From the NCBI GenBank assembly GCA_963776845.1, contig CAVZOJ010000002.1, positions 806,001 to 870,000 on the forward strand: a DNA stretch of 64,000 bases. The letters run 5' to 3'. The position numbers and the translations under genes are program-made. Below, piece by piece: positions 46,170 to 55,356 of the stretch. The notes beneath the pieces are model-generated. The model saw nothing but the letters and a program-made list of their open reading frames with translations, made no database searches and was not told the origin of the DNA. Every line of letters starts with the position of its first letter. Within the stretch, counting starts at the first letter, position 1. This DNA comes from Roseitranquillus sp963776845 (GTDB lineage: Bacteria; Pseudomonadota; Alphaproteobacteria; Rhodobacterales; Rhodobacteraceae).

Positions 46170-47138
46170 ATGAAAACAACTCTTACGGCACTTGCCGCCA
46201 CCACCGCGCTCGCGACGGGCGCGTTTGCCGATGGTCACGAGGACGGAGTGATCACGATCGGCATCACCCAGAACAACGTCGGCGTTGACAGCTACCAGAC
46301 GACCTACGAGCAGGCGTTCATCCAGGAGGCGGAAGCGCGAGACAATGTCGAGGCGGTGGTGCTCGATGCGGGCGGCGACGTCGCGCGGCAGATCGCGCAG
46401 ATCCAGGACCTCATCCAGCAGAACGTCGACGTCATCGTGATCTGGCCGACGAACGGACAGGCGGTCGTCCCGGCGGTGCGCATGGCGCAGCAGGCCGGAA
46501 TCCCGGTGGTGGTGACGAACTCGAACATCTCCGAGGAAGGCTTCGACTTCATTGCCGCGTTCTCGGGGCCCGACAACATCACGCAGGGCGCCTACTCGGC
46601 CGAGCTGATGTGCGAGGCGCTTGCCGAAGAGGGGCAGGATCCATCCGAGGCAACGGGTGAGATCGTCCAGATTTCAGGCCAGCCTGGGTACACCACGGCT
46701 ATCGAGCGTCAGCAGGGCTTCGAGGATCGCCTCGCCGAGGCGTGCCCCGGCGTGGAGATCGTCGAGACCCAGCCGGGCGACTGGAACCGCGAGAAGTCGC
46801 AGCGCGTGATGGAGAACTTCCTCGTCAAGTATGACAACATCGACGGCGTCTACTCGGGCGACGACAACATGGGCGTCGGCGCCCTGAACGCCGCTAAGGC
46901 CGCGGGCCGTGAGGGCATCGCGTTCATCGGTGCGACGAACTTCGCCGTCGGCTACGAGGCGATGGAGCGGGGCGAGTACTACGGCTCGATCTACCAGTCC
47001 CCGGTCGCCGACGCGATCAATGCAGTCGATACCGCCGTCAAGGTCGTCATGGGCGAGGAAGTGCCGTTCCTCAACTACTTCGACACGCCGAAGATCACGC
47101 AGGAGAACATGGCGGAGTTCGACAAGCCCGTGTTCTGA
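46170..47138 (+). CDS. Rbs-type ABC transporter sugar-binding protein
   Basis: A 322-residue periplasmic binding protein of the ribose/galactose (Peripla_BP_4) family. The signal peptide is about residues 1-21 (TTLTALAATTALATGAFA). The mature part has ITIGITQNNVGVDSYQTTYE, QNVDVIVIWPTNGQAVVPAV and the hinge-type GVYSGDDNMGVGALNA. A GGGAGG element 7 bases upstream selects ATG 46170 rather than the preceding TTG. It is the first gene of a seven-gene operon with its own permeases and ATPase. Confidence 0.9.
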   Translation: MKTTLTALAATTALATGAFADGHEDGVITIGITQNNVGVDSYQTTYEQAFIQEAEARDNVEAVVLDAGGDVARQIAQIQDLIQQNVDVIVIWPTNGQAVVPAVRMAQQAGIPVVVTNSNISEEGFDFIAAFSGPDNITQGAYSAELMCEALAEEGQDPSEATGEIVQISGQPGYTTAIERQQGFEDRLAEACPGVEIVETQPGDWNREKSQRVMENFLVKYDNIDGVYSGDDNMGVGALNAAKAAGREGIAFIGATNFAVGYEAMERGEYYGSIYQSPVADAINAVDTAVKVVMGEEVPFLNYFDTPKITQENMAEFDKPVF

Positions 47139-47209
47139 GGCAGGCGTCTCGCCGGGGTGCGCGCTTCGTCGCGCACCCCAAAATCCGGCCATCGCGAAGG
47201 GAGGAAGCG

Positions 47210-48025
47210 ATGGGTACGAGAGTCAAAGGACGCGTCTGCCTCGTGACCGGGGCGGCACAGGGGATCGGCCGCGCCATAGGCGAAGCTCTCCTCGAGGAAG
47301 GCGCCCAGGTCTGCTTCGCCGACTTGAACGGCGACAAGGCAGCCGAGGTCGCCGAGCGCGCGAACGCCAATCTGAACGGGAACCGCGGCAACGCAATGTC
47401 GGCTTCGGTCGACGTGCGCGACCGCGACCAGGTGCGAGAGATGATCGCGCGGGTCGTCGAGCGGTTCGGACGTCTCGACGTGAAGTTCAACAACGCCGGC
47501 GTCAACAAGCCGATGAACTTTCTCGACGTGACCGAGGACAACTGGAACTTCATCATGGGCGTCAATGGTCTGGGCTGCCTGATCGGCATGCAGGAGGCGG
47601 CCCGTCAGATGATCGCCCAAGGCCCCGGACAGGACGGTACGGCCGGCAAAATCGTCAACACCGCGTCGATCGCGTCGCGTCAGGGCTTCGACAATGTCGC
47701 GCCCTATTGCGCGTCAAAATGGGCCGTCGTCAGCCTGACGCAATCGGCGGCCCGCGACCTGGCAAAGCACAAGATCACCGTCACGGGTTTCGCGCCCGGC
47801 GTCGTCGCCACCGAAATGTGGGAGGAGGTCGACCGTGACCTGATGGCGATCGGCGCGTCCCAGCGGCCCGGGCAGGCGATGGAGGAATTCGCGGCTGGAA
47901 TCTTGAAGGGTCGTGTCGCCAAGCCGATCGACATCACCGGGACAACGACGTTCCTGGCGAGTCCCGACTCCGACTACATGACCGGCCAGATCGTGATGAT
48001 CGACGGAGGGATGACCTTGGTATGA
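47210..48025 (+). CDS. Short-chain dehydrogenase/reductase
   Basis: A 271-residue classical SDR with VTGAAQGIGRAIGEALLEEG, NNAGVNKP, NTASIASRQGF and YCASKW, and the ending DYMTGQIVMIDGG. It is a close paralogue of the SDR at 43331-44143 on the other side of the regulator. It lies between the binding-protein gene and the permease genes and overlaps the next gene start (ATGA), so it is part of the transport operon. It probably performs the first oxidation of the imported compound. Confidence 0.9.
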   Translation: MGTRVKGRVCLVTGAAQGIGRAIGEALLEEGAQVCFADLNGDKAAEVAERANANLNGNRGNAMSASVDVRDRDQVREMIARVVERFGRLDVKFNNAGVNKPMNFLDVTEDNWNFIMGVNGLGCLIGMQEAARQMIAQGPGQDGTAGKIVNTASIASRQGFDNVAPYCASKWAVVSLTQSAARDLAKHKITVTGFAPGVVATEMWEEVDRDLMAIGASQRPGQAMEEFAAGILKGRVAKPIDITGTTTFLASPDSDYMTGQIVMIDGGMTLV

Positions 48026-49068
48026 GCGAAGCGAAAACCGACACCATCGCAAGCCCGGAGCGCCCCGATCCCGGAGCGACCGGCGCTGCACCGCGGACGA
48101 AGCGCCGCAACTGGGGGCAACTCCTGGCGAGCCAGGGTATCCTAATCGCCTTTGCCCTGTTCATGATCGGCTTTGGCCTGGCGAACGACCGGTTCCTGAC
48201 GCCGGAGAACCTTGAAAGCGTCATGCGGTCCTCGGCGATCATCGGCGTGATGGCGCTGGGCGTCACCGTCGTCGTTCTTTCTGGCAACCTCGACCTGTCC
48301 GTCGGCTCGATGCTGTCCTTCGGCACGGTCATGGTCGTGAACCTGCACGACCAGATCGGCGCGGCCGGCGCGATGGCCGTGATGATGCTCTGCACCGTAG
48401 GATTGGGCGCGATCAACGGTTTGCTGGTGGGCTTTCTCAGGCTCAACTCGCTTATCGTGACGCTGGGGATGCTTTCGGCGATCCAGGGACTGACCTTGAT
48501 CTACTCGGGCGGCAAGAACGTCGACATCGACCCTTCCACGCAGGACACGACGTGGTTCAGGATCTTCGGCCGCGGCGACATCGCAGGACTGGACATGCCC
48601 ATCATCATCTTCGGCATCCTCGCGGTCGTCATGCACTGCATCATCGCCTACACGCCCTACGGTCGCAGGATCTACGCGGTGGGTGGCAATCCGACGGCCG
48701 CCGTCTTCTCGGGCATCAGGCGTAACCGCGTCGTGTTCTCGGCTTATGTCGTCTCCGGCTTTTGCGTCGGGCTCGCCGCGATCATCCTCGGCAGTCGCGT
48801 TATGGGCAGCCAGAACAACGTGGGTCAGGGCTACGAACTGCTGGTGCTCTCGGCCGTGATCCTCGGCGGCACCTCACTTCTGGGTGGCTCGGGTGCGATC
48901 TGGAAGACCGTGATCGGCGTGCTGATCCTGGGCTTCATCCAGAACGGGCTCCTGCTGCTCGGCTATCCATTCTTCGCGCAGTGGATCGTGACGTGGATCG
49001 TCATCATCCTTGCCGTCTGGCTCGACGTCGCCGGCAAGCGCGGGCGCCTGATGTCACCGATCGCCTGA
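48022..49068 (+). CDS. Rbs-type ABC transporter permease
   Basis: A 348-residue inner-membrane permease of the BPD_transp_2 (RbsC) family with about eight to ten transmembrane segments. Family blocks include GVMALGVTVVVLSGNLDLSV, LNSLIVTLGMLSAIQGLTLI, YAVGGNPTAAVFSGIRRNRV and VILGGTSLLGGSGAIWKTVI. The ~35 residues before the first helix are charged and cytoplasmic. A second permease of the same family follows, so the channel is probably a heterodimer. Confidence 0.9.
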   Translation: MSEAKTDTIASPERPDPGATGAAPRTKRRNWGQLLASQGILIAFALFMIGFGLANDRFLTPENLESVMRSSAIIGVMALGVTVVVLSGNLDLSVGSMLSFGTVMVVNLHDQIGAAGAMAVMMLCTVGLGAINGLLVGFLRLNSLIVTLGMLSAIQGLTLIYSGGKNVDIDPSTQDTTWFRIFGRGDIAGLDMPIIIFGILAVVMHCIIAYTPYGRRIYAVGGNPTAAVFSGIRRNRVVFSAYVVSGFCVGLAAIILGSRVMGSQNNVGQGYELLVLSAVILGGTSLLGGSGAIWKTVIGVLILGFIQNGLLLLGYPFFAQWIVTWIVIILAVWLDVAGKRGRLMSPIA

Positions 49069-49079
49069 GGGAGGCAGAC

Positions 49080-50090
49080 ATGGCCGATCTTACCGCAACT
49101 CCCGCTAAAAGAAGCCTGCCGGCACCGGTGCGCTGGCTCCTGCGCAATCCGATCTGGGTCTTCGTGGTCGTCATCTTCGTGTTCTTCAGTCTGATGAACG
49201 AGTTCTTCTTCGACCCGCAGAACTTCAAGAACATCCTCGTGCAGACCTCGACGATCGGGCTGATTGCGCTCGGCATGACGTTGGTCATGGTCAACGGCAA
49301 CATCGACCTCAGCGTCGGTGCGACGGTGGCGCTGGCGGCGAGCCTGACCGTCGACATCCTGGGATGGCCGATGTTCTCGGCGTGGGGCAACTGGCAGATG
49401 CTTCCAGGCGTCGCCGCGGGACTCGCCGCCGGGATCCTTGTCGGCGCGCTGAACGGGTTCGTCGTGTGGAAAACTGGTGTCGATGCGTTCATCGTAACGC
49501 TGGGCGCCATGCTCGGCATCCGCGGGCTCGTCTTCGTCTACACCCAAGAGCAGAGCTTCTATGCGATGAACTTCTCCTTTTCGGACTTTGGCGGGTCGAG
49601 CCTTCTCGGGGTCCCGACTTTGGCGATCATCTTTCTCGTCTTCACGCTGCTGATCCACATCCTGCTCAGCCGCACCGTCCACGGTGCCAACACCTACGCC
49701 GTCGGAGACAATCGCGAGGCGGCGGTGAACGCGGGGATACGCGTCGGATCGCACATGATGATCAACTTCATGATCGTGGGTTTCTTCGCCGCCCTCGCGG
49801 GCATCACGCTCGCAACCCAGCTCGGCGCGTCGACGCCGAACATGGGGCGCGACTACGAACTTTGGGTCATCACGGCGGTCGTGCTCGGCGGGACCAAGCT
49901 GACGGGCGGATCGGGCAACATCATCGGAACCTTCGGGGGCGTGCTGGCCATCGGCATTCTCAGGAACGGAATGAACCTGATGCAGGTGCCCGCATTCTAC
50001 GTGCTCGTGATCCTGGGCTCGATCCTGATCGCTGTGCTGTTCCTCGACAAGCAACTGAACCGCAAGGGTGAAGAGGAGCTTCGGCTATGA
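49080..50090 (+). CDS. Rbs-type ABC transporter permease (second subunit)
   Basis: A 336-residue RbsC-family permease. It shows IGLIALGMTLVMVNGNIDLS, GVDAFIVTLGAMLGIRGLVF, NTYAVGDNREAAVNAGIRVG and VVLGGTKLTGGSGNIIGTFG. The ATG at 49080 has GGGAGGCAGAC directly upstream. The last codons overlap the ATPase gene start (ATGA). Xylose- and ribose-type importers usually use one permease gene; two different ones occur in rhamnose-, AI-2- and erythritol-like systems. Confidence 0.9.
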   Translation: MADLTATPAKRSLPAPVRWLLRNPIWVFVVVIFVFFSLMNEFFFDPQNFKNILVQTSTIGLIALGMTLVMVNGNIDLSVGATVALAASLTVDILGWPMFSAWGNWQMLPGVAAGLAAGILVGALNGFVVWKTGVDAFIVTLGAMLGIRGLVFVYTQEQSFYAMNFSFSDFGGSSLLGVPTLAIIFLVFTLLIHILLSRTVHGANTYAVGDNREAAVNAGIRVGSHMMINFMIVGFFAALAGITLATQLGASTPNMGRDYELWVITAVVLGGTKLTGGSGNIIGTFGGVLAIGILRNGMNLMQVPAFYVLVILGSILIAVLFLDKQLNRKGEEELRL

Positions 50091-51607
50091 GCCCCGCGAC
50101 AAGCGAAACCCCCGTCCTCAAGCTGGAGGGCATCGTCAAGACGTTTCCCGGCGTGCGCGCGCTTGACGGCGTCGACTTCGACGTCCGCCCCGGCGAGGTT
50201 CACGCCCTGATGGGCGAGAATGGTGCCGGAAAGTCGACGCTGATGAAGACGCTGGCGGGAATGCATCAGCCCGACGAGGGCCGCATCATCATCGACGGCA
50301 AGACCGTCGAGATCGCCAACCCCATCGAGGCCAAGGAGAACGGCATCATCCTGATCCACCAGGAACTCAGTCTCGCCGAGGAGATGACGGTGGCAGAGAA
50401 CGTGTTCTTGGGCGAACTGCCGCGCGGCCGCTTCGGCTTTGTCGATCGGCATGCGCTCAATGATCGCGTGGGCATGATCCTCAAGAAGCTAAACTGCGAC
50501 TTCGGCCCGCGGACGAGGGTCGGCACGCTATCGATCGCCAAGAAGCAGATGTGCGAGATTGCCCGCGCGCTGACGCACCACGCCAAGGTCGTGGTCTTCG
50601 ACGAGCCGACGGCCTCCCTCACCGATGCCGAGAAGGTGGTGCTCTTCGACGTGATAGACGATCTGACCAAGGGCGGCGTTGGGATCGTCTACATCTCGCA
50701 CCGGATGGAGGAGATCTTCCGCATCTCCGACCGCATCTCGATCCTCCGCGACGGGTCCTATCGCGGCACGCTCGAGACGCGAGAGACGAACGAGGACGAG
50801 ATCACGCAGTTGATGATCGGCCGATCGCTCGATCTCTCCCGCAATCACGAGCACTACACCGACGGCGATGTGAAGCTCGCCGTCGAGGGGCTGTCGTGCG
50901 GGCGGCTGTTCCAGGACGTTTCCTTCTACGTTCGCGCCGGCGAAGTGGTGGGTTTCTATGGCCTCGTCGGCGCCGGACGGACCGAGATCGCCGAGACGCT
51001 GTTCGGCCTGCGCCGCCCGACAGCCGGGAGGATCATGATCGATGGCGAGCCGGTTGAGATTCACTCTCCCGCCGAGGCGATCGAGAAGGGCATCAGCCTG
51101 GTCCCGGAGTCGCGCAAGGAGCAGGGCCTGATCCTCGGCATGAATTGCCGCGACAACATCACCTTGCCACAGATCGACGCGCTGACGACGGGCCCGTTCA
51201 CGAACGGCAGCGCCGAGAACGAGATCTACGACCGCTACCACCAGCGGCTTGAGATCAAGGCACCGTCATGGCGCTCGATGGTCAAGAACCTCTCGGGTGG
51301 TAACCAGCAGAAGATCGTCATCGGCAAGTGGCTGGCGATGAATCCGAAAATCCTGATCGTCGACGAGCCGACGCGCGGCATCGACGTCGGCTCCAAGGCC
51401 GAGATCCACAACCTGATCCGCGAGTTGGCGCGCCAGGGATACGCCGTCCTCGTCATTTCATCGGAGATGCCCGAAGTCCTGCACGTCGCGGACCGGATCG
51501 TCGCCATGTACAGCGGCCGCGTCACGCGAGAGTTCCTGTCCGACGACGTCACCGAGGACTCGCTCGTCCAGGCGATCTCGGGGATCGGCGAGACCCGCGC
51601 CGCATGA
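50087..51607 (+). CDS. Rbs-type ABC transporter ATPase (two ATP-binding domains)
   Basis: A 506-residue tandem ATPase as in RbsA/MglA/XylG. The first domain has GENGAGKSTLMKTLAGMHQP, LSIAKKQMCEIARAL and VVVFDEPTASLTDAE. The second has YGLVGAGRTEIAETLFGLRR, LSGGNQQKIVIGKWLAMNPK and ILIVDEPTRGIDVGSK. The C-terminal domain has the usual reduced Walker A (GAGRTE), typical of the family. It powers import through the two permeases at 48022-50090. It overlaps both neighbours by four bases. Confidence 0.92.
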   Translation: MSPATSETPVLKLEGIVKTFPGVRALDGVDFDVRPGEVHALMGENGAGKSTLMKTLAGMHQPDEGRIIIDGKTVEIANPIEAKENGIILIHQELSLAEEMTVAENVFLGELPRGRFGFVDRHALNDRVGMILKKLNCDFGPRTRVGTLSIAKKQMCEIARALTHHAKVVVFDEPTASLTDAEKVVLFDVIDDLTKGGVGIVYISHRMEEIFRISDRISILRDGSYRGTLETRETNEDEITQLMIGRSLDLSRNHEHYTDGDVKLAVEGLSCGRLFQDVSFYVRAGEVVGFYGLVGAGRTEIAETLFGLRRPTAGRIMIDGEPVEIHSPAEAIEKGISLVPESRKEQGLILGMNCRDNITLPQIDALTTGPFTNGSAENEIYDRYHQRLEIKAPSWRSMVKNLSGGNQQKIVIGKWLAMNPKILIVDEPTRGIDVGSKAEIHNLIRELARQGYAVLVISSEMPEVLHVADRIVAMYSGRVTREFLSDDVTEDSLVQAISGIGETRAA

Positions 51608-52470
51608 GGGTCGGCTTTGCCGGTCTCGGCCGGATGGGGCAGCCAATGGCCGCCAATATCGCCGCGGCCGGACACCACCTGACGGTATGGACCCGTGACC
51701 GCGACAAGGCCGGAACTGTCGCAGCCGCAATCGGCGCCGAGCGGGCGGAGAGCCCACGTGACCTGGCAGAGGGCGTGGAGGTCGTCATCTCGATGCTGGC
51801 CGACGACGCTGCGTCCGAGGCCGTGCATCTGGGTGAGGATGGGGTGTTTGCCGCCTCGACCGGGGCGCGGTACGTCATCCTGATGGGAACTCACTCCCCG
51901 CAGCACGTCGCGCGACTGGTCGCGACAGCGGGTTCGCGCGAGGTGATCGACGCTCCGGTGTCGGGCGCAACCCAGGCGGCTGCGGACGCGGCGCTTCTCA
52001 TCATGGCGGGCGCGGATGATACGACGCTTGCCCCTGTGCGCCCGGTCCTCGAAACGATGGGCAAGGCCGTCGTCGCGCTGGGCGCCGCCGGGCATGGCGC
52101 GGTGATGAAGCTTGCCGTGAACGCGCTAATCCACGGGATGAACCAGACGCTGGCCGAGGCGATCAATGTTGCGGAAAACGCCGGCATTCCGCCCGAGACG
52201 GCGATGGACGTGGTCGAGGCCTCGGCTGCAGGCGCGCCGATGTTCGCCTACAGGCGGCCGCTCTACCTCGACGACCGGTCTCACGATGTGACCTTCACCG
52301 TGGCGCTCGCCGAGAAGGACATGCGGCTCTTCGCCGATCTGGCTCGCGCCCACGGTGCGGCCGTGCCGCAGTCAGAGCTCACTTGCGCGCTCCTGGCGGA
52401 GGCCGCCGCGGCCGGTCTCGCCGAGGCCGACATGGCCGCAATGGTTCGGTACATGAGGGGAAAGACATGA
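51604..52470 (+). CDS. 3-hydroxyisobutyrate dehydrogenase-family oxidoreductase
   Basis: A 288-residue beta-hydroxyacid dehydrogenase with the N-terminal NAD(P) motif GFAGLGRMGQPMAANIAAAG. It also carries the substrate-site DAPVSGATQAAADAALLIMA and the catalytic-Lys helix GAVMKLAVNALIHGMNQTLA (the Lys of MKLAVN). Relatives oxidise 3-hydroxyisobutyrate, tartronate semialdehyde or sulfolactaldehyde. Four-base overlaps with the ATPase and ThuA-like genes place it firmly in the import operon. It probably handles a hydroxy-acid intermediate. Confidence 0.88.
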   Translation: MRVGFAGLGRMGQPMAANIAAAGHHLTVWTRDRDKAGTVAAAIGAERAESPRDLAEGVEVVISMLADDAASEAVHLGEDGVFAASTGARYVILMGTHSPQHVARLVATAGSREVIDAPVSGATQAAADAALLIMAGADDTTLAPVRPVLETMGKAVVALGAAGHGAVMKLAVNALIHGMNQTLAEAINVAENAGIPPETAMDVVEASAAGAPMFAYRRPLYLDDRSHDVTFTVALAEKDMRLFADLARAHGAAVPQSELTCALLAEAAAAGLAEADMAAMVRYMRGKT

Positions 52471-53186
52471 AGGCAGCGCTGTTCGTCGGCGGATGGGAGG
52501 GGCACGCGCCCACGGACTTTGCCGACTGGTGCCGAGGCGAGTTGGAGGCGGAAGGCGTGGAGGTCGTCCAGCATGACAGCCTTGCATCGCTCGAGCAGCC
52601 GCAAGGCATGGCGGACGTCGACCTGATCGTCCCGATCTGGTCTTCGGCGCGATCCGCGCACCAGCCCGAGTTCGGCAACATGACGAAGGCGCAGGAGGAT
52701 GGGCTTCTGGCGCTCATCGCGTCCGGCGTCGGGATTGCCGGATGGCACGGCCACATGGGTGATGCCTTCCGCGACCGGCCGAGCTACCACTTCCTGATCG
52801 GCGGCCAATTCGTTGCTCACCCGCCCGGCTGGCCTGACAACCCAGTGCCGTCGGACGATTTCGTCGATTACGACGTAACGATAACGGCGCCGGAACACGA
52901 GATCGTCTCCGGGATCGACAGCTTCCGCCTCCATTCGGAGCAGTACTACATGCTCGTCGACCCTTCGAACGAAGTGCTCGCGACGACGACCTTCTCTGGT
53001 GAGCACCTTTGGTGGATCGAGGGCGCGACGATCCCCGTCGTCTGGACCCGCCGCTGGGACCGTGGTCGGGTCTTCTACTGCTCGATCGGCCACACCGTGG
53101 ACGATCTGAGGGTACCGCAAGTGACCGAGATCATTCGGCGGGGCATGCTGTGGGCCTCTCGTACCTCCGCGAGCCACCGATCCTGA
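52467..53186 (+). CDS. ThuA-like protein
   Basis: A 239-residue ThuA-domain protein with a class I glutamine-amidotransferase-like fold (ALFVGGWEGHAP, GVGIAGWHGHMGDAF, YYMLVDPSNEVLA, PVVWTRRWDRGRVFYCSIGH). ThuA takes part in trehalose and related disaccharide use in rhizobia, but its reaction is not settled. There is no signal peptide. It is the last gene of the Rbs-type operon (start overlaps upstream by ATGA), which supports a carbohydrate-like substrate for the cluster. Confidence 0.85.
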   Translation: MKAALFVGGWEGHAPTDFADWCRGELEAEGVEVVQHDSLASLEQPQGMADVDLIVPIWSSARSAHQPEFGNMTKAQEDGLLALIASGVGIAGWHGHMGDAFRDRPSYHFLIGGQFVAHPPGWPDNPVPSDDFVDYDVTITAPEHEIVSGIDSFRLHSEQYYMLVDPSNEVLATTTFSGEHLWWIEGATIPVVWTRRWDRGRVFYCSIGHTVDDLRVPQVTEIIRRGMLWASRTSASHRS

Positions 53187-53393
53187 TCGCAGGGGCAACC
53201 TGCCGAGCTGCAGCCTTGCGTCCAAGTCCGGACATTCGGGAGGAACCCGAACGGTGGGGGCCTCCTTCTTCCTTCGCTAGATGGAGATGCTGAACGTCCG
53301 CTTTCGGGCATCTCTAGGCGACCTTGGCCGCCGTTGCACGAAGGCTTCTGTGGTGTGGCCGTGAGACCCATCCATCAAGCGGGCGTGTTTGCG

Positions 53394-54905
53394 TCACTGA
53401 TCGGGACGAGACCGGGTAAGTCGCCTCCGTTTCCCCAAAGCCTGCCAGAGGGAGAGGGCGAGGAGCGCCCCCGTTGCGATGACGAAGCCGGCGGCGATCG
53501 GGCGCTCGAGGAACACCATGGGGTCGCCGCGCGAGATGAGGAGGGCTCGCCGCAGGTTGGTCTCGATCAAGGGGCCCAGAACGAATCCCAGGAGCAACAG
53601 CGCGGGGTTGAACGCCGCAAGCGCCAGCAGGTAGCCGAGGAGCCCGATGGCGGCGACCGCGACGATGTCGTAGGTCAGCCCGCGAACAGAGTAGACGCCG
53701 AGGCAGACGAAGATCAGGATCGCCGGGTAGAGCCAGCGGAACGGGATGCGCAGCATCGCCACCCAGATCCCGATCAGCGGCAGGTTGAGGATCAGGAGAA
53801 GCAGGTTGCCGATCCCGAAGCTCGCGACCAGCCCCCAGAACATCTCCGGCCGCGCATCGAGCATCAGCGGCCCTGGCTGGATGCCGTGGATCACCAGCGC
53901 CCCCAGCATCAGCGCCATGATCGGGTCGCCGGGGATGCCAAGCGTCAGCGTCGGGACGAAAGCGGTGATCGCGGCGGAATTGTTCGCCGCCTCCGGTCCC
54001 GCCACCCCCTCGATCGCGCCGTGGCCAAAGCGCTCCGGCCGCCGCGACACCCGCCGCTCCATTGCGTAGCTGAGGAACGACGACAGCGTCGAGCCAGTGC
54101 CGGGCAGCGCACCGAAGAAGCTGCCGAGCGCGCTGCCGCGGAGTGTGGGCCAGACCATGCGGCGAAGGTCGTCGCGGCCCGGCATCATGCGGCGGAGACC
54201 GATGCGCTCAGCGACGCCTTGCCGGTCGGGATCGCGAACGTTGCCAATGACCTCTGCGACGCCGAAGAGGCCCATCGCGAGCGCCACGAGGTTGATCCCG
54301 TCGAGCAGCTCCGTCTGCCCGAAGGTAAAGCGCTGTACTCCGGAGTTCACGTCGGTCCCGACGCAGCCGAGCAGCAGACCAAGCGTCACCATCGCGAAGC
54401 CCTTGGCCGGCCTTGCCGTCCCGATCGTCGAGGCGGCAACCAGGCCGAGGATCATCATCGCCGCATAGTCCGCCGCGCCGAAGGCGGTGGCAGCGCGCGA
54501 CAGCCAGCCCGCCAGCATCACCAGCACGACAATGCCGATGACGGAGCCGGCAAACGATGAGGCCATCGCCGCGAAGAGCGCCACCCCAGCCCGTCCGTCG
54601 CGCGCCATCGGATAGCCGTCAAGCGCGGTAACCGCCGATTGCGGCGTGCCCGGAAGCCGCATCAGGATCGAGGCGACCGCACCGCCGTACTGCGCACCGT
54701 AGTAGACGCCCGCGAGCATGATCAGCGCCGCCTCGGCAGTGATGTAGTAGGTCACCGGCAGCAACAGCGAGATCGCCGCCATTGCGCCGATCCCCGGCAG
54801 AACGCCCACGAAGGTGCCGAGGACGACGCCTAGCAGACAGTAGACCAGCACCCCCGGCTGAAGCGCGAAGCCGAGGCCGTAGAGCAGCCCCTCCCAGGTG
54901 GTCAC
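53394..54905 (-). CDS. tctA: Tripartite tricarboxylate transporter, large membrane subunit TctA
   Basis: A 503-residue protein with about 11-12 transmembrane segments. Family blocks include VLPGIGAMAAISLLLPVTYY, YYGAQYGGAVASILMRLPGT, FFGALPGTGSTLSSFLSYAM and GVAGPEAANNSAAITAFVPT followed by LGIPG. The GTG at 54905 overlaps the TctB stop (GTGA), which selects this start; the longer open frame upstream is a shadow of tctB. With TctB and the binding protein it forms a secondary, binding-protein-dependent carboxylate importer. Confidence 0.9.
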   Translation of the reverse strand: MTTWEGLLYGLGFALQPGVLVYCLLGVVLGTFVGVLPGIGAMAAISLLLPVTYYITAEAALIMLAGVYYGAQYGGAVASILMRLPGTPQSAVTALDGYPMARDGRAGVALFAAMASSFAGSVIGIVVLVMLAGWLSRAATAFGAADYAAMMILGLVAASTIGTARPAKGFAMVTLGLLLGCVGTDVNSGVQRFTFGQTELLDGINLVALAMGLFGVAEVIGNVRDPDRQGVAERIGLRRMMPGRDDLRRMVWPTLRGSALGSFFGALPGTGSTLSSFLSYAMERRVSRRPERFGHGAIEGVAGPEAANNSAAITAFVPTLTLGIPGDPIMALMLGALVIHGIQPGPLMLDARPEMFWGLVASFGIGNLLLLILNLPLIGIWVAMLRIPFRWLYPAILIFVCLGVYSVRGLTYDIVAVAAIGLLGYLLALAAFNPALLLLGFVLGPLIETNLRRALLISRGDPMVFLERPIAAGFVIATGALLALSLWQALGKRRRLTRSRPDQ

Positions 54906-55348
54906 GGCAGGCGCGGCCAGAGAGGCAGCGTCATTCGCAATCCGTAGCTGAAAACATGCACCGTCAGACCCGAGATCGACGCAGCGAGAACGAACCGCCA
55001 CGACCACCCGGCCTGCGGCGCCGGCAGTGACGCGACCAGCACAGCGGCCGCCGTTGCGCCCACCAGGCCGAGACGGGAGAGGCAGAAGCCGAAGACGAGG
55101 ATCGACGCCAGCACCGCCACCGCAGCCTGCGGATGAACCGGCACCGGCGCGCAGGCCCGGGGCCAAGCCGGGAGCGCCACGATCAGTCCCAGCGCCGCGA
55201 GCGCCGCGCCGAGGATCGCGGGAAAGAAACCGGGCCCCATCTGCCGCGGTGTGCCGAGGTCGTAGTGCGCGAGCGACCAGCCCGAAGCGCACACGCCGAG
55301 GGCGGCCAGCGCGAGCCCGCCGCAGATGTCGGGCCAGTCGCGTCGCAT
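54902..55348 (-). CDS. tctB: Tripartite tricarboxylate transporter, small membrane subunit TctB
   Basis: A 148-residue membrane protein with four predicted helices and the family start motif YDLGTPRQMGPGFFPAILGA. Such small subunits stabilise TctA. It begins 8 bases after the binding-protein stop and overlaps tctA by four bases, so the three genes form one operon. Confidence 0.85.
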   Translation of the reverse strand: MRRDWPDICGGLALAALGVCASGWSLAHYDLGTPRQMGPGFFPAILGAALAALGLIVALPAWPRACAPVPVHPQAAVAVLASILVFGFCLSRLGLVGATAAAVLVASLPAPQAGWSWRFVLAASISGLTVHVFSYGLRMTLPLWPRLP

Positions 55349-55356
55349 CGCGTCGG

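Noticed and set aside
53187..53393. A GCAGG/CCTGC stem at 53189-53203 as a terminator between convergent operons
   Set aside because: The stem has only five base pairs and no T-tract follows on either strand, so it is not convincing as an intrinsic terminator.
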